Position numbers and translations under genes: made by a program
Assembly: GCA_002862125.1 (NCBI GenBank)
Contig: PHSP01000001.1
Location: 310,001-374,000, forward strand
Length of the DNA: 64,000 nucleotides
Direction: 5' to 3'
From: Methylobacter sp. KS41
Lineage (GTDB): Bacteria > Pseudomonadota > Gammaproteobacteria > Methylococcales > Methylomonadaceae
Shown here: positions 55,856 through 64,000 of the stretch, one piece after another
How the letters are laid out: every line of letters begins with the position of its first letter
How positions within the stretch are numbered: the first letter of the stretch is position 1
Notes under the pieces: generated by a model
Databases searched by the model: none
What the model saw: only the letters and a program-made list of their open reading frames with translations
What the model was told of the DNA's origin: nothing

Positions 55856-57088
55856 ATGAAAATTCTTCTCTACGGTCTCAATTACGCACCTGAACTGACC
55901 GGTATCGGAAAATATTCGGGAGAGATGTGTGAATGGCTGGCTGAAAAGGGTCATGACGTTCGCGTTATCTGCGCTCCGCCCTATTACCCCGAATGGAAGG
56001 TTGGTAAGGCTTATAAAAGCTGGCAATATCAAACCGAGCAGCGCAATAAAGTGACTGTATTCCGTTGCCCGTTGTATGTGCCTAATAAACCCAAAACCGT
56101 TAGCCGCCTGATTCACCTGTTCAGTTTCGGGCTTTCAAGTCTGCCGGTTTTATTCAGGCAATGGTCTTGGCAACCCGATGTTGTAATTTGCATTGAACCG
56201 ACCTTTTTTTGTGTGCCGGCGACCTTACTATTTTCCAAACTGCGCGACAGTAAAAGCCTGCTGCACATTCAGGATTTTGAACTTGATGCCATGCTGGGAT
56301 TGGGTTTGGGGAAGTCAGGCCTCATCGCCCAATTTGCCGGCGCGGTTGAACGCTGGTTTATGCGCCGCTTTGATGCGATTTCCACCATTTCCTACAGCAT
56401 GCTCCGAAAAGCACAAGACAAAATCAGCCTACCTGAAAAGGTGTTTTATTTCCCTAACTGGGTGGATACGGATTTTCTTACGCCGGATGCTGATCCTGAT
56501 CTATTTCGCAAGCGCTGGGGCATTCCTGAATCTACCCGCGTGGTACTTTACTCAGGCAATATGGGTAAAAAACAGGGCCTGGAGATTGTCTTGCAGGCTG
56601 CCGGGCGACTCCGGCAGGAACCCAGCTTGCTGTTTTTGATGATTGGCGCCGGCGCCGCGCTAGGAGAACTTGTACATCAGGCGGAGCAGTTGCAACTGGA
56701 TAATTTGAGATTCTATCCGCTGCAAACCTATGAAGAATTGCCTGCGTTGATGGCTTTGGCGGATATTCATTTGGTAGTGCAGAAAAAAGGCGCTGCCGAC
56801 GCTGTTTTGCCCTCCAAGCTGACAACTATTCTTGCGGTTGGCGGGGAGTGTGTAATAACCGCTGAGGCGCATACCGAACTGGGATTATTATGCCGGGAAT
56901 ATCCGGGCATTGCCAGATGCATTGAGCCGGAAAATGCCGACGCCTTGACTGCGATATTAATGGAAATGCTGTTGCATTTGCCGTTAAAATCGTCAGGTGT
57001 TTATAATAAGGTTGCTCATCGGTTTGCGCAGGACAATCTTGATAAAGACCGGATTTTGAGCAGATTGGTTAGCCAATTGGAGGGCTAG
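55856..57088 (+). CDS. wcaI: WcaI-type glycosyltransferase
   Basis: 410-residue GT4 enzyme like the colanic-acid fucosyltransferase WcaI. It starts MKILLYGLNYAPELTGIGKY, contains CAPPYYPEWKVG and shows a Rossmann half with VVLYSGNMGKKQGLE. With gmd and fcl near, a fucose donor is plausible. It starts 15 bases after the previous gene. Confidence 0.9.
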   Translation: MKILLYGLNYAPELTGIGKYSGEMCEWLAEKGHDVRVICAPPYYPEWKVGKAYKSWQYQTEQRNKVTVFRCPLYVPNKPKTVSRLIHLFSFGLSSLPVLFRQWSWQPDVVICIEPTFFCVPATLLFSKLRDSKSLLHIQDFELDAMLGLGLGKSGLIAQFAGAVERWFMRRFDAISTISYSMLRKAQDKISLPEKVFYFPNWVDTDFLTPDADPDLFRKRWGIPESTRVVLYSGNMGKKQGLEIVLQAAGRLRQEPSLLFLMIGAGAALGELVHQAEQLQLDNLRFYPLQTYEELPALMALADIHLVVQKKGAADAVLPSKLTTILAVGGECVITAEAHTELGLLCREYPGIARCIEPENADALTAILMEMLLHLPLKSSGVYNKVAHRFAQDNLDKDRILSRLVSQLEG

Positions 57089-57340
57089 AAATTCGCCTGC
57101 CAATATGGGCTTAGGTAAATTGGTTTACTCGTTCCCAAGCTGAAGCTTGGGAACGAGCAGTCCGCTATTTATTACTGAATCAAGCCTATATCTATCGCTA
57201 ATAGTTCAAACTCAACAAAACATGACGGGGTTTTATAACTCCGTTACATATGCTTTATAAAATGTTACAACATTCAAAACTTTCGACCGGGGTTATACAA
57301 ACTCCGGCCGGCTGTAAATGTCTTACTGATCGGGTAAGCT
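57089..57340. repeat. Cluster of palindromic repeats
   Basis: Non-coding. CTCGTTCCCAAGCT at 57128-57141 pairs perfectly with 57144-57157. Two further GACGGGG/CCCCGT-type palindromes lie near 57222-57246 and 57287-57312. Confidence 0.6.
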
Positions 57341-58357
57341 TTAGTGGGTCGAGCCATCATTGAAAACAGCATCCAAAGCCGGGGCTGAGATGGCGCTGAT
57401 CAGCCACTCTTTGAGTTGATCTTCGCTGGCGTGTCTTACTTTGTTGACGACTGCATCAGATAAATCTCCAAAACGATGCCTCAGCATTAAACCAAGCATT
57501 TCGGCCTCTCCTTTCAGCAAGCCTTCTTGCAGCCCTTCTTGCAGCCCTTCTTGCCATCCTTCTTGCCGTTCCTTGGCAATCTTGAATTTTTCTACACTCG
57601 TTACATATTGCATTTTTTCATTCTCCTCTATGGTTTCAATTTCCCGCCATAATTGTTGCTCAAGTTCTTCCGGTAAGCGCATCATCCAATCAATCACCCT
57701 AAACAAGTCGATAACTCGTTGTTTATCCCATTTGCGTTGATAGAGCAATCTTACTAATAGCTGCTTTGCCTTGTAGCGTTCGTTATCGTTCTTTCGAGTC
57801 CCCTGTGTCAGGATGTGAGTTGCTGTGACCACGGCAAACGAATTATCCGCTGTCAGCAGATCATTCACCTTGTCATGATAATCGGTCAGTTTGGCAATGG
57901 GAAAACGGATAGAGATTTCACTGCCCAACACGCCATAACTAAAATAATCCGGCCGCCAATTAGCGTGCTCATCGGCCAGCACTGCCAAACTGGCTACAGG
58001 CTTATCGTAGTGCTCGTAAATACGGTAATTGTAGACAAACATCCGCTTGGCAAATTCAGCTTGCCTGGTTCCCTGTACTTCAATGTGAATATAAATCCAG
58101 TTTTCATCGCCATTGAGCAGTGTCACCCTGACCAATTTATCTACATAGCGCCTCCCCAGTTCCGCATCCTGCATGACTGCCCGTAGTTCCTGATCCAGAA
58201 AAACATGCTCTTTTGACCAATCGATTTGAGCGCAAGCTTCTGGAAAATAAAACACCATAAACTCGGGAAAATAATGCTCAACGGCCTCTTTCCACGGACT
58301 GTCGTAATTATCATTAAAGCTTTCCATGCTCGCCGTGCGCTCATCCTGTTCTGCCAT
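57341..58357 (-). CDS. Rpn family nuclease/putative transposase with DUF4351
   Basis: About 338 residues from ATG 58357 (frame open to 58441). The N-terminal half has the Rpn/YhgA-like PD-(D/E)XK fold, with DQELRAV, LVRVTLLNGDENWIYIHIEVQGT and AKRMFVYNYRIYE. A Glu/Gln-rich linker of QEGLQEGLQEGL repeats leads to a C-terminal DUF4351 helical domain (LGLMLRHRFGDLS). These proteins are linked to recombination-promoting DNA cleavage. Decayed partial copies lie just to the right. Confidence 0.85.
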   Translation of the reverse strand: MAEQDERTASMESFNDNYDSPWKEAVEHYFPEFMVFYFPEACAQIDWSKEHVFLDQELRAVMQDAELGRRYVDKLVRVTLLNGDENWIYIHIEVQGTRQAEFAKRMFVYNYRIYEHYDKPVASLAVLADEHANWRPDYFSYGVLGSEISIRFPIAKLTDYHDKVNDLLTADNSFAVVTATHILTQGTRKNDNERYKAKQLLVRLLYQRKWDKQRVIDLFRVIDWMMRLPEELEQQLWREIETIEENEKMQYVTSVEKFKIAKERQEGWQEGLQEGLQEGLLKGEAEMLGLMLRHRFGDLSDAVVNKVRHASEDQLKEWLISAISAPALDAVFNDGSTH

Positions 58358-58407
58358 ACAATCCTCAACAATTTTTTTGTGATTATATCCTAAAGATTGA
58401 TTCTGTG

Positions 58408-58482
58408 ATTGGGCTATTAACGACTGCATCAGATAAATCACTAATATAATGCCTCAGCATTAATCCAGGCATTTTAATCCAT
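58408..58482 (-). pseudogene. Fragment of a second Rpn-family copy
   Basis: The stretch with GACTGCATCAGATAAAT and ATGCCTCAGCATTAA repeats the DUF4351-coding part at about 57441-57500. It is about 60 bases long and not a gene. Confidence 0.6.
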
Positions 58483-58568
58483 TTAATTTTAACCACGCTT
58501 AACAACAGGGTCTGGATTTTTGTTGCGATATACTTTTAGTTTCGTTTTTACATGCCAGAAGAAACGAA

Positions 58569-59029
58569 ATAGCGACGATTACGTTTGACACATTGAAATT
58601 TGTCGAGAGGCCGGAAAAAGCTGGTGCAAGTCGCGAGCAAGCGTCGGCAATGGCAAAAGCCTTTAAAGACACAAGTGGCGAGACTGAGTTAGCCACAAAA
58701 AATAACCTGATTAGCAAGATGCTTCAGCAACTCGCAAAAAACTATTTCGTATCCGTCATTCCGGCAGGGATTGCCGGAACCCAGACTACAAGGACGTATT
58801 AAACTTGCCGTCCCATACGACTACGCTCAGGGCAGGCCATGGCACTGGATACCCGCTTCCCGGCGAGTATGACGGACTATTTTGTTTCAGCTGAATTATC
58901 TTACTAATCAGGAAAAATAATTTGGATAAGCTTGAAATCCGGTTAACAGGTAAACTTTATTTAGTTAAGTGGGTGTTAGGAGTTATATTGGTATTAGCAA
59001 TTGCAAATTTTGTAAAACAATTTTTGTAG
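58569..59029 (+). pseudogene. DUF1640-like gene split by a MITE
   Basis: Removing the 207-bp element at 58706-58912 and one copy of its 8-bp duplication joins ELATKNN to LDKLEIRLTGK in frame. The restored ~153-codon track, less the element about 81 codons, reads as a DUF1640 (coiled-coil plus membrane anchor) protein, with ITFDTLKFVE at the start and a hydrophobic end (VLGVILVLAIANFV). The expected start ATG appears as ATA at 58569, so it is doubly broken. Confidence 0.8.
58706..58912. mobile_element. MITE-like element, copy 2 (207 bp)
   Basis: Starts CCTGATTAGCAAG and ends CTTACTAATCAGG (12 of 13 complementary). It is flanked by the perfect 8-bp duplication AAAAATAA (58698-58705 and 58913-58920). 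It is similar throughout to copy 1 at 33905. Confidence 0.92.
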
Positions 59030-59104
59030 ATCGAAAAAAAAACAGCACAAATAAAAGGGCTTGCAAAATTAGATTTAGCTTACAAATCCTGGTGAGGTTT
59101 ATAA

Positions 59105-59137
59105 ATTGATTTCGACCGGGAGTTACAAACCCTCGAC
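59105..59137. repeat. GACCGGG-type palindrome
   Basis: CGACCGGGAGTTACAAACCCTCG is an imperfect member of the palindrome family also seen at 17024 and 50806. Confidence 0.4.
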
Positions 59138-59149
59138 TGGCTCAGTAAG

Positions 59150-59400
59150 TATTTCTTGCTGATCAGGTAAGTCTTTGTGGATCGCGCCATCATTGAAAAC
59201 AGCATCTAACGTTGGAACTGAGATGGCTCTAATCAGCCACTCTTTGATTTGTTCTTCGCTGACGGGTATTACTCTGTTGACGACTCTACCATACAATCAA
59301 TCAACCCAAACAGTTCGAAAACCCGTTATTTATCCCATTTGCGTAGATAGAGAAATAGCACTAAAGCTGCCTGGACTTGAAGCATTCATCATCGTTCTTT
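59150..59400 (-). pseudogene. Decayed Rpn-family copy with internal deletion
   Basis: CCATCATTGAAAACAGCATC, CAGCCACTCTTTGA and TTATCCCATTTGCGT match the 3' and middle parts of the intact Rpn gene at 57341-57740. An internal segment is missing, and the frame is broken. Confidence 0.75.
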
Positions 59401-59631
59401 CGTGTCCACTTTGTAAAGATGCTAGACGCCAAGGTAACGGCTAAAGTTCCAGGCCTCGCACAACACAAGATACATCCTGAAAGTATTAAAAATATAACTA
59501 GTCAGCGAAAAAGGAAATCCTGGATGACTTACCCGCTCTCCAGGTTAAGAAGTGTTCAGATAGCTTAGCGCTTGGGGTTAGTTAAAAAACACATTATGCC
59601 ACGGTGAATATTTATAATTGAATAATCATCC

Positions 59632-59673
59632 CGTTAAAAAACAAAGCCGCCATTGGCTGAAGCCAACGGCGGC
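59632..59673 (-). terminator. Rho-independent terminator of the VPLPA-CTERM gene
   Basis: On the minus strand GCCGCCGTTGGCT pairs with AGCCAATGGCGGC (59673-59661 with 59658-59646), followed by TTTGTTTTTT. The hairpin is directly downstream of the stop. Confidence 0.8.
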
Positions 59674-59691
59674 ATCATCATGAGCTAAAGT

Positions 59692-60453
59692 TTATATGGC
59701 AAGTTTTAAACCAGCGCTTTTACGACGAGCCCCCAATATAGCCATCAGACCGGCGCCGAATAGCCAAACGGCTGCGGGCAACGGCACGGAAGCGAGCGAA
59801 ATAGCGTTGTAGGTTGACCAGGGACTTAACACGCCTTTACCGTCAACGAAATTAACCAGATTTTTGAAGTCAGGGTTCAAACCCAACAGCCATAGGCTCT
59901 CATCCTGGGATCCTCCGGTTAAGCCAGGGTTATTCGCCGCCCATCCACCGGTAAAATGGGTATTGAAGCCCAAAGCATTGCCGTTAGAGGTGCCGATAGC
60001 ATCCGGCGTACCGCTAACTTTATTGACGCCCTGCAAGTCCGCGCTGAGCAACATTTGATTTGGCTGAGCCGTCCACGATGTACCGCCAAAGGTACCTGCC
60101 GGCAAAGACCCGGTAATTTCAAGAGTGTTGTTCAGTTTTATACCGTCAATAGCCGTAATCAATTGACCTTGAGCATTGAAGTTAGCCTGATAATGGACAG
60201 TTGCATCGCCCACGCTGACAAAATTGGTCAAACCGCCCATAAAGAGGGAGGTTGAACCCGTTCCGGTCAATGTCCAATAAGAGTCGCTGGTATTTGGGGA
60301 AGTATATACGGTTTGCTCCCTTACCAGAATTGTATCATAGATATTCTCGAATAACGGATAGCTCGACGGAACTATCCCTGAAGCGTTACCGGTGCTCGCA
60401 AATACCGGCAATAAAAGGACTAACGCCCATCTCACAGATTTGATTACTTTCAT
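59692..60453 (-). CDS. VPLPA-CTERM sorting domain protein
   Basis: Exported protein of 253 residues. It has a signal peptide (cleaved near GNASG), a Gly/Thr/Asn-rich body without recognised domain, and at the C-terminus VPLPAAVWLFGAGL, a membrane helix and a basic tail (GARRK). This is the VPLPA variant of PEP-CTERM sorting, processed by an exosortase. Such proteins are usually associated with exopolysaccharide loci, as here. The anchoring exosortase gene is not in the window. Confidence 0.92.
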   Translation of the reverse strand: MKVIKSVRWALVLLLPVFASTGNASGIVPSSYPLFENIYDTILVREQTVYTSPNTSDSYWTLTGTGSTSLFMGGLTNFVSVGDATVHYQANFNAQGQLITAIDGIKLNNTLEITGSLPAGTFGGTSWTAQPNQMLLSADLQGVNKVSGTPDAIGTSNGNALGFNTHFTGGWAANNPGLTGGSQDESLWLLGLNPDFKNLVNFVDGKGVLSPWSTYNAISLASVPLPAAVWLFGAGLMAILGARRKSAGLKLAI

Positions 60454-61381
60454 TTGTCATCACCTTTTTTCGTTAAATTATATAAAAACCCGCATATTAC
60501 GCTTACAACCAGACGCTATCTATAGATGAATGATCAACCATGAATTGCTTTGCATTGCCGTTAGGAGCTCCTGCTATCTTGATGTTTAGCTCCCCACGAT
60601 CCGGAGTTTCCACCCCAACCTTATGACAATTTAAATTTTATACAGTTGTAGACTAACACATTCCAATAGCTGACGCAACATACGCCGGGCAACTATTTTA
60701 TTGTAGCTGCCACCAATCGCGTCTTTATCTTTAATACTCATTATCCTTACTTCTGCCGGCTTGACCCATACGCCGTATATAGCATTATGCGATTTGCCGG
60801 CATTGATTGTACCGGGCTATTCAATCATTGCCGTTACAATCCGGTTACGGTTGTGTGAAATGTAATACTTATGGGCGCCTTGTAAACCTCTCATTCCCGT
60901 AAATACAGAAATTCAGTTTAATTGATTTTTCTAAGCGCTCTAATATCAGCTTCCTCATGAATACAACGAACATGAGTTGCTATTATTTTAGGCAAGTATA
61001 ATGCCAATCCCAGAAAGCCCGTTATAAACGGCTTCAGACGATGGCTGCCTAAGTTAAGGTTAATTAAACTATGTTATTTAATCATACGTCAAGCGCGTCA
61101 TATTACACATCGTAGCGGTCTGGCTTAATACTCTGGCTATTTGGAGCAATCCGAACGAAAGCGGCATCAACCGCCTCTCTTTATGCCGCTCGTTCTATTG
61201 CTTGATATTCCGGATATGACATTGATCTTTGGGTAACAAGCTCTAAAAAATTAATTACCTTCTTGTAAATAGAGCCTGATAATTCAAGTTGCATGGCTTG
61301 ATGAAATAACCTCATTGAGTTTTGGGGCGTTATGGACTTTCTGGCCTCGGCGTGGTCATTCCGGCTCCCACGCTAGGCTTT
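60454..61381. other. 928-bp gap with no recognised gene
   Basis: Between the VPLPA-CTERM gene and fcl. It contains the likely promoter region of the former near 60480-60650. Nothing else is recognisable. Confidence 0.4.
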
Positions 61382-62356
61382 TTACTGCTCCTTAAATTCT
61401 CCCTGGTGTTCAACAAACCAGCGATAGGTGCCGGCTAAGCCTTCGGCCAGGGCTACCCGGGGTTGCCAGCCCATTGACTTGAGCTTGCCGACATCCATAA
61501 GTTTTCTGGGCGTACCGTCCGGTTTGCTGCTGTCCCAGATGATTTCACCCTGATAACCCACCACTTGCCGGATGGTTTCAGCCAGCTCCCGGATGGTTAT
61601 GTCTTCGCCCGCGCCCACATTAAGATGCGAAAGCATAGGCTTGGTGCCGGATTGATAGCGTTCTTTACTCAGGCTCATAACATGGACGCAGGCGGCCGCC
61701 ATATCATCGACATGCAGAAATTCACGCATGGCCTTCCCGGTTCCCCATAGAGTGACGCTAGCAGAGTTTGTAGTTTTGGCATCATGAAATTTTCTTAACA
61801 TGGCAGGAATGACATGGCTGTTTTCCAGGTGAAAATTGTCATTCGGACCGTATAGATTGGTTGGCATCACCGAACGGTAATCGGTGCCGTATTGCCGGTT
61901 GTAAGATTCGCAAAGCTTGATTCCGGCAATTTTGGCAATAGCGTAAGGCTCATTGGTTGACTCCAAAACACCGGTCAACAAGGCGCTTTCATGCATTGGC
62001 TGAGCAGCCAGCTTCGGATAAATACAGGAACTGCCTAAAAATAACAAAGACGAACAACCCGCCGCCCATGCCTGATGAATGACATTGGCTTCCACCATCA
62101 GGTTTTCGTAAATAAATTCAGCAGGATATTCATTATTGGCGTGGATGCCGCCAACTTTAGCGGCCGCCAGAATGACCTGATCCGGCTTCTCCTGTTGCAT
62201 GAAGCTGCGCACAGCGGCCTGATCGGTTAAATCCAGTTCGGCATGAGTGCGACTGACTATATTTTTAAACCCGCCCTCGTTCAACTGTTTTACGATGGCT
62301 GAGCCCACCATGCCGCGGTGCCCCGCCACATAGATTTTTATTTGTTTATCCAACAT
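61382..62356 (-). CDS. fcl: GDP-L-fucose synthase
   Basis: Epimerase-reductase making GDP-L-fucose from GDP-4-keto-6-deoxymannose. About 324 residues from ATG 62356; the frame is open eight codons more. It has the NADP motif [11 protein letters not shown], the catalytic YAIAKIAG segment and SSCIYP. It lies four bases after gmd. Confidence 0.96.
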   Translation of the reverse strand: MLDKQIKIYVAGHRGMVGSAIVKQLNEGGFKNIVSRTHAELDLTDQAAVRSFMQQEKPDQVILAAAKVGGIHANNEYPAEFIYENLMVEANVIHQAWAAGCSSLLFLGSSCIYPKLAAQPMHESALLTGVLESTNEPYAIAKIAGIKLCESYNRQYGTDYRSVMPTNLYGPNDNFHLENSHVIPAMLRKFHDAKTTNSASVTLWGTGKAMREFLHVDDMAAACVHVMSLSKERYQSGTKPMLSHLNVGAGEDITIRELAETIRQVVGYQGEIIWDSSKPDGTPRKLMDVGKLKSMGWQPRVALAEGLAGTYRWFVEHQGEFKEQ

Positions 62357-62360
62357 AGGT

Positions 62361-63482
62361 CTATTCCCGGCTAACGGCAACGTTATAACCTTGATCTTTT
62401 AAAAGCGCATGTTTTCTGGCTTCATTAAGATCATAAGCAACCATTTCACTGATCATTTCCCGCAGGGTAATCTGCGGCACCCAGCCCAGTTTTTCTTTGG
62501 CTTTGGTGGGATCGCCCAGCAGCGTTTCAACCTCGGCTGGTCTAAAATAACGGGGATCAATGGCGACGATGTTTTGCCCCACTTTCAAGCCCGGCGCTTT
62601 ATCGCCCTCAATCGCTGAAACATATCCCTTTTCTTCAACGCCGGCGCCTTCCCAGCGGATTTTCACGCCGAGTTCCTGGGCGGACATTTCTATAAATTGT
62701 CTTACCGTATACTGCACGCCGGTGGCGATTACAAAATCTTCAGGCCGCTCTTGTTGCAGCATCATCCACTGCATGCGCACAAAGTCCTTGGCATGCCCCC
62801 AATCCCTGAGCGAATCCATATTACCCATGAACAGGCAGGGCTCCAGTCCCATGGCGATATTGCTAAGGCCGCGCGTTATTTTGCGGGTAACAAAGGTTTC
62901 GCCGCGACGAGGCGATTCATGATTAAACAGAATGCCGTTGCAGGCATACATGTCGTAGGCCTCGCGATAATTGACAGTAATCCAGTAGGCGTAAAGTTTG
63001 GCAACCGCATAAGGAGAACGCGGGTAAAACGGCGTGGTCTCTTTTTGCGGTATTTCCTGCACCAGTCCGTAGAGCTCCGAGGTTGAAGCCTGATAAAACC
63101 GGGTTTTCTTTTCCAGCTTAAGGAACCTGATTGCCTCAAGCAGGCGCAAGGCGCCGATGCCATCTACATCGGCGGTGTATTCAGGCGATTCAAACGACAC
63201 CGCTACGTGGCTCATCGCGCCCAGGTTATAAACTTCATCCGGCTGGGTTTCGCTCAGGATGCGGGTCAAATTGGAACTGTCCGTTAAATCGCCGTAATGC
63301 AGGTAAAACTTGGGATTTTTCATATGCGGGTCTTGATAGATATGATCGACCCGCTGGGTATTAAAAAGCGATGAGCGCCTTTTGATACCATGTACTTCGT
63401 AACCTTTTTCCAATAAAAATTCGGCCAGGTAAGAACCATCTTGTCCTGTTATGCCGGTTATTAATGCAACTTTTTTACTCAC
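62361..63482 (-). CDS. gmd: GDP-mannose 4,6-dehydratase
   Basis: First step to GDP-fucose. 373-residue extended short-chain dehydrogenase with [29 protein letters not shown] (catalytic Tyr-Lys) and [15 protein letters not shown]. With fcl it supplies fucose to the exopolysaccharide. Confidence 0.97.
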   Translation of the reverse strand: MSKKVALITGITGQDGSYLAEFLLEKGYEVHGIKRRSSLFNTQRVDHIYQDPHMKNPKFYLHYGDLTDSSNLTRILSETQPDEVYNLGAMSHVAVSFESPEYTADVDGIGALRLLEAIRFLKLEKKTRFYQASTSELYGLVQEIPQKETTPFYPRSPYAVAKLYAYWITVNYREAYDMYACNGILFNHESPRRGETFVTRKITRGLSNIAMGLEPCLFMGNMDSLRDWGHAKDFVRMQWMMLQQERPEDFVIATGVQYTVRQFIEMSAQELGVKIRWEGAGVEEKGYVSAIEGDKAPGLKVGQNIVAIDPRYFRPAEVETLLGDPTKAKEKLGWVPQITLREMISEMVAYDLNEARKHALLKDQGYNVAVSRE

Positions 63483-64000
63483 AATGGCTCCTGATTGGTT
63501 TGATAGAACTAACTGGCTATGAATAATGCCAAATAAATTGAAAAAATATTTTTATACACTTTAAACGTTCTCACTGCAAAAAATCAATGGCGGCTGAGTC
63601 AATGTCATTAAGTTAAGCAACAAACTCCTTCTCCTGCTGGAGAGGGCTGGGGGTGAGGAAAATCAAAACCAAGGCAAAATACTTTATTTTGATCCCCCTC
63701 ATCCTAACCTTCTCCCGGAAGGAGAAGGGACTGTTCGCTTAACTTAATGACATTGGCGGGTGGGTTATTGGCAAATTTCCCTAGGGTAAAAAACTTGCCC
63801 GCCCTCCAATGCTGTTAATTTATACAATTCGTTGAGTTGAGCCGAGGCTTAGAGAGAAAGCCGTTTACGCTTCGGCTCCGCTCAGCGGACGATTGCATTA
63901 ACAATCCCATGTCAGTTATCGGCCTCACTTCAGCGAACGACAGCATTTCAGCTAACGCTCCCATTGGAAGATTTATCCTTAAATACGAATTATGAACTAA
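63483..64000. other. Right-edge gap holding a MITE-like element
   Basis: About 500 bases with no gene. It contains the 156-bp inverted-repeat element listed below. The rest near 63850-64000 is unremarkable. Confidence 0.4.
63600..63755. mobile_element. 156-bp element with 19-bp perfect terminal inverted repeats
   Basis: CAATGTCATTAAGTTAAGC at 63600-63618 is the exact complement of 63737-63755. Inside are CCTTCTCC/GGAGAAGG arms, so most of the element can fold into one long hairpin. No coding capacity. Confidence 0.8.

Overview
The window looks like the chromosome of a gammaproteobacterium. The lepA-lepB-DUF4845-rnc-era-recO-pdxJ block and the nrdR-ribD-ribE-ribBX-ribH-nusB-thiL-pgpA block have typical gammaproteobacterial order. 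The many dispersed palindromes, a VPLPA-CTERM protein and a large exopolysaccharide locus would fit a Methylococcales-type methanotroph (Methylobacter-like). That genus-level idea is inference; no methane-oxidation gene is present.

Layout. 0.4-6.6 kb (+): translation, protein export and RNA processing operon. 6.7-9.7 kb (-): stand-alone sigma-54 activator, UreH/TauE-like membrane protein, pyrF, periplasmic rhodanese. 9.8-17 kb (+): AEC transporter, cinA-like gene, nadK, recN and agmatine deiminase, with an HI0933-family flavoprotein on the minus strand broken by one in-frame TGA. 17-22.7 kb: small membrane proteins, a second EF-G, a 0.9-kb non-coding region with duplicated DnaA-box-bearing blocks, and an Fe-S (SufR-like) regulator divergent from a truncated haemoglobin. 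22.9-28.9 kb (-): riboflavin/NusB/ThiL/PgpA operon headed by nrdR, followed upstream by a 56-codon rubredoxin. 29.4-37.4 kb (-): oxidoreductase, beta-helix protein, polyphosphate glucokinase, DUF1097 protein, GDT1-type and ZIP metal transporters, IS1595-family element, pterin dehydratase.

37.5-42 kb is a mobile-element graveyard and the most accessory part. It holds decayed genes, a Tn3-family relic (tnpA stub, DUF433/DUF5615 toxin-antitoxin pair, tnpR resolvase) and, directly beside it, a two-gene cassette that resembles the 'nucleotide modification associated domain' families Nmad3 and Nmad2. This is the best candidate for a little-described system here.

44.7-57.1 kb (+) is an AT-rich exopolysaccharide locus: ligase/polymerase, flippase, five glycosyltransferases, two hexapeptide acetyltransferases, a methyltransferase and a secreted GH16-like enzyme. 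It is completed at the right edge by gmd and fcl (-), which make GDP-L-fucose. Between them lie an Rpn-type nuclease gene with decayed partial copies, a DUF1640 gene split by a small transposable element, and a VPLPA-CTERM exported protein.

Dispersed repeats are abundant. A 207/208-bp MITE-like element occurs twice with 8-bp target duplications, a 156-bp element has 19-bp perfect terminal inverted repeats, a ~165-bp element has imperfect ones, and at least five copies of a GACGGG-type palindrome occur.
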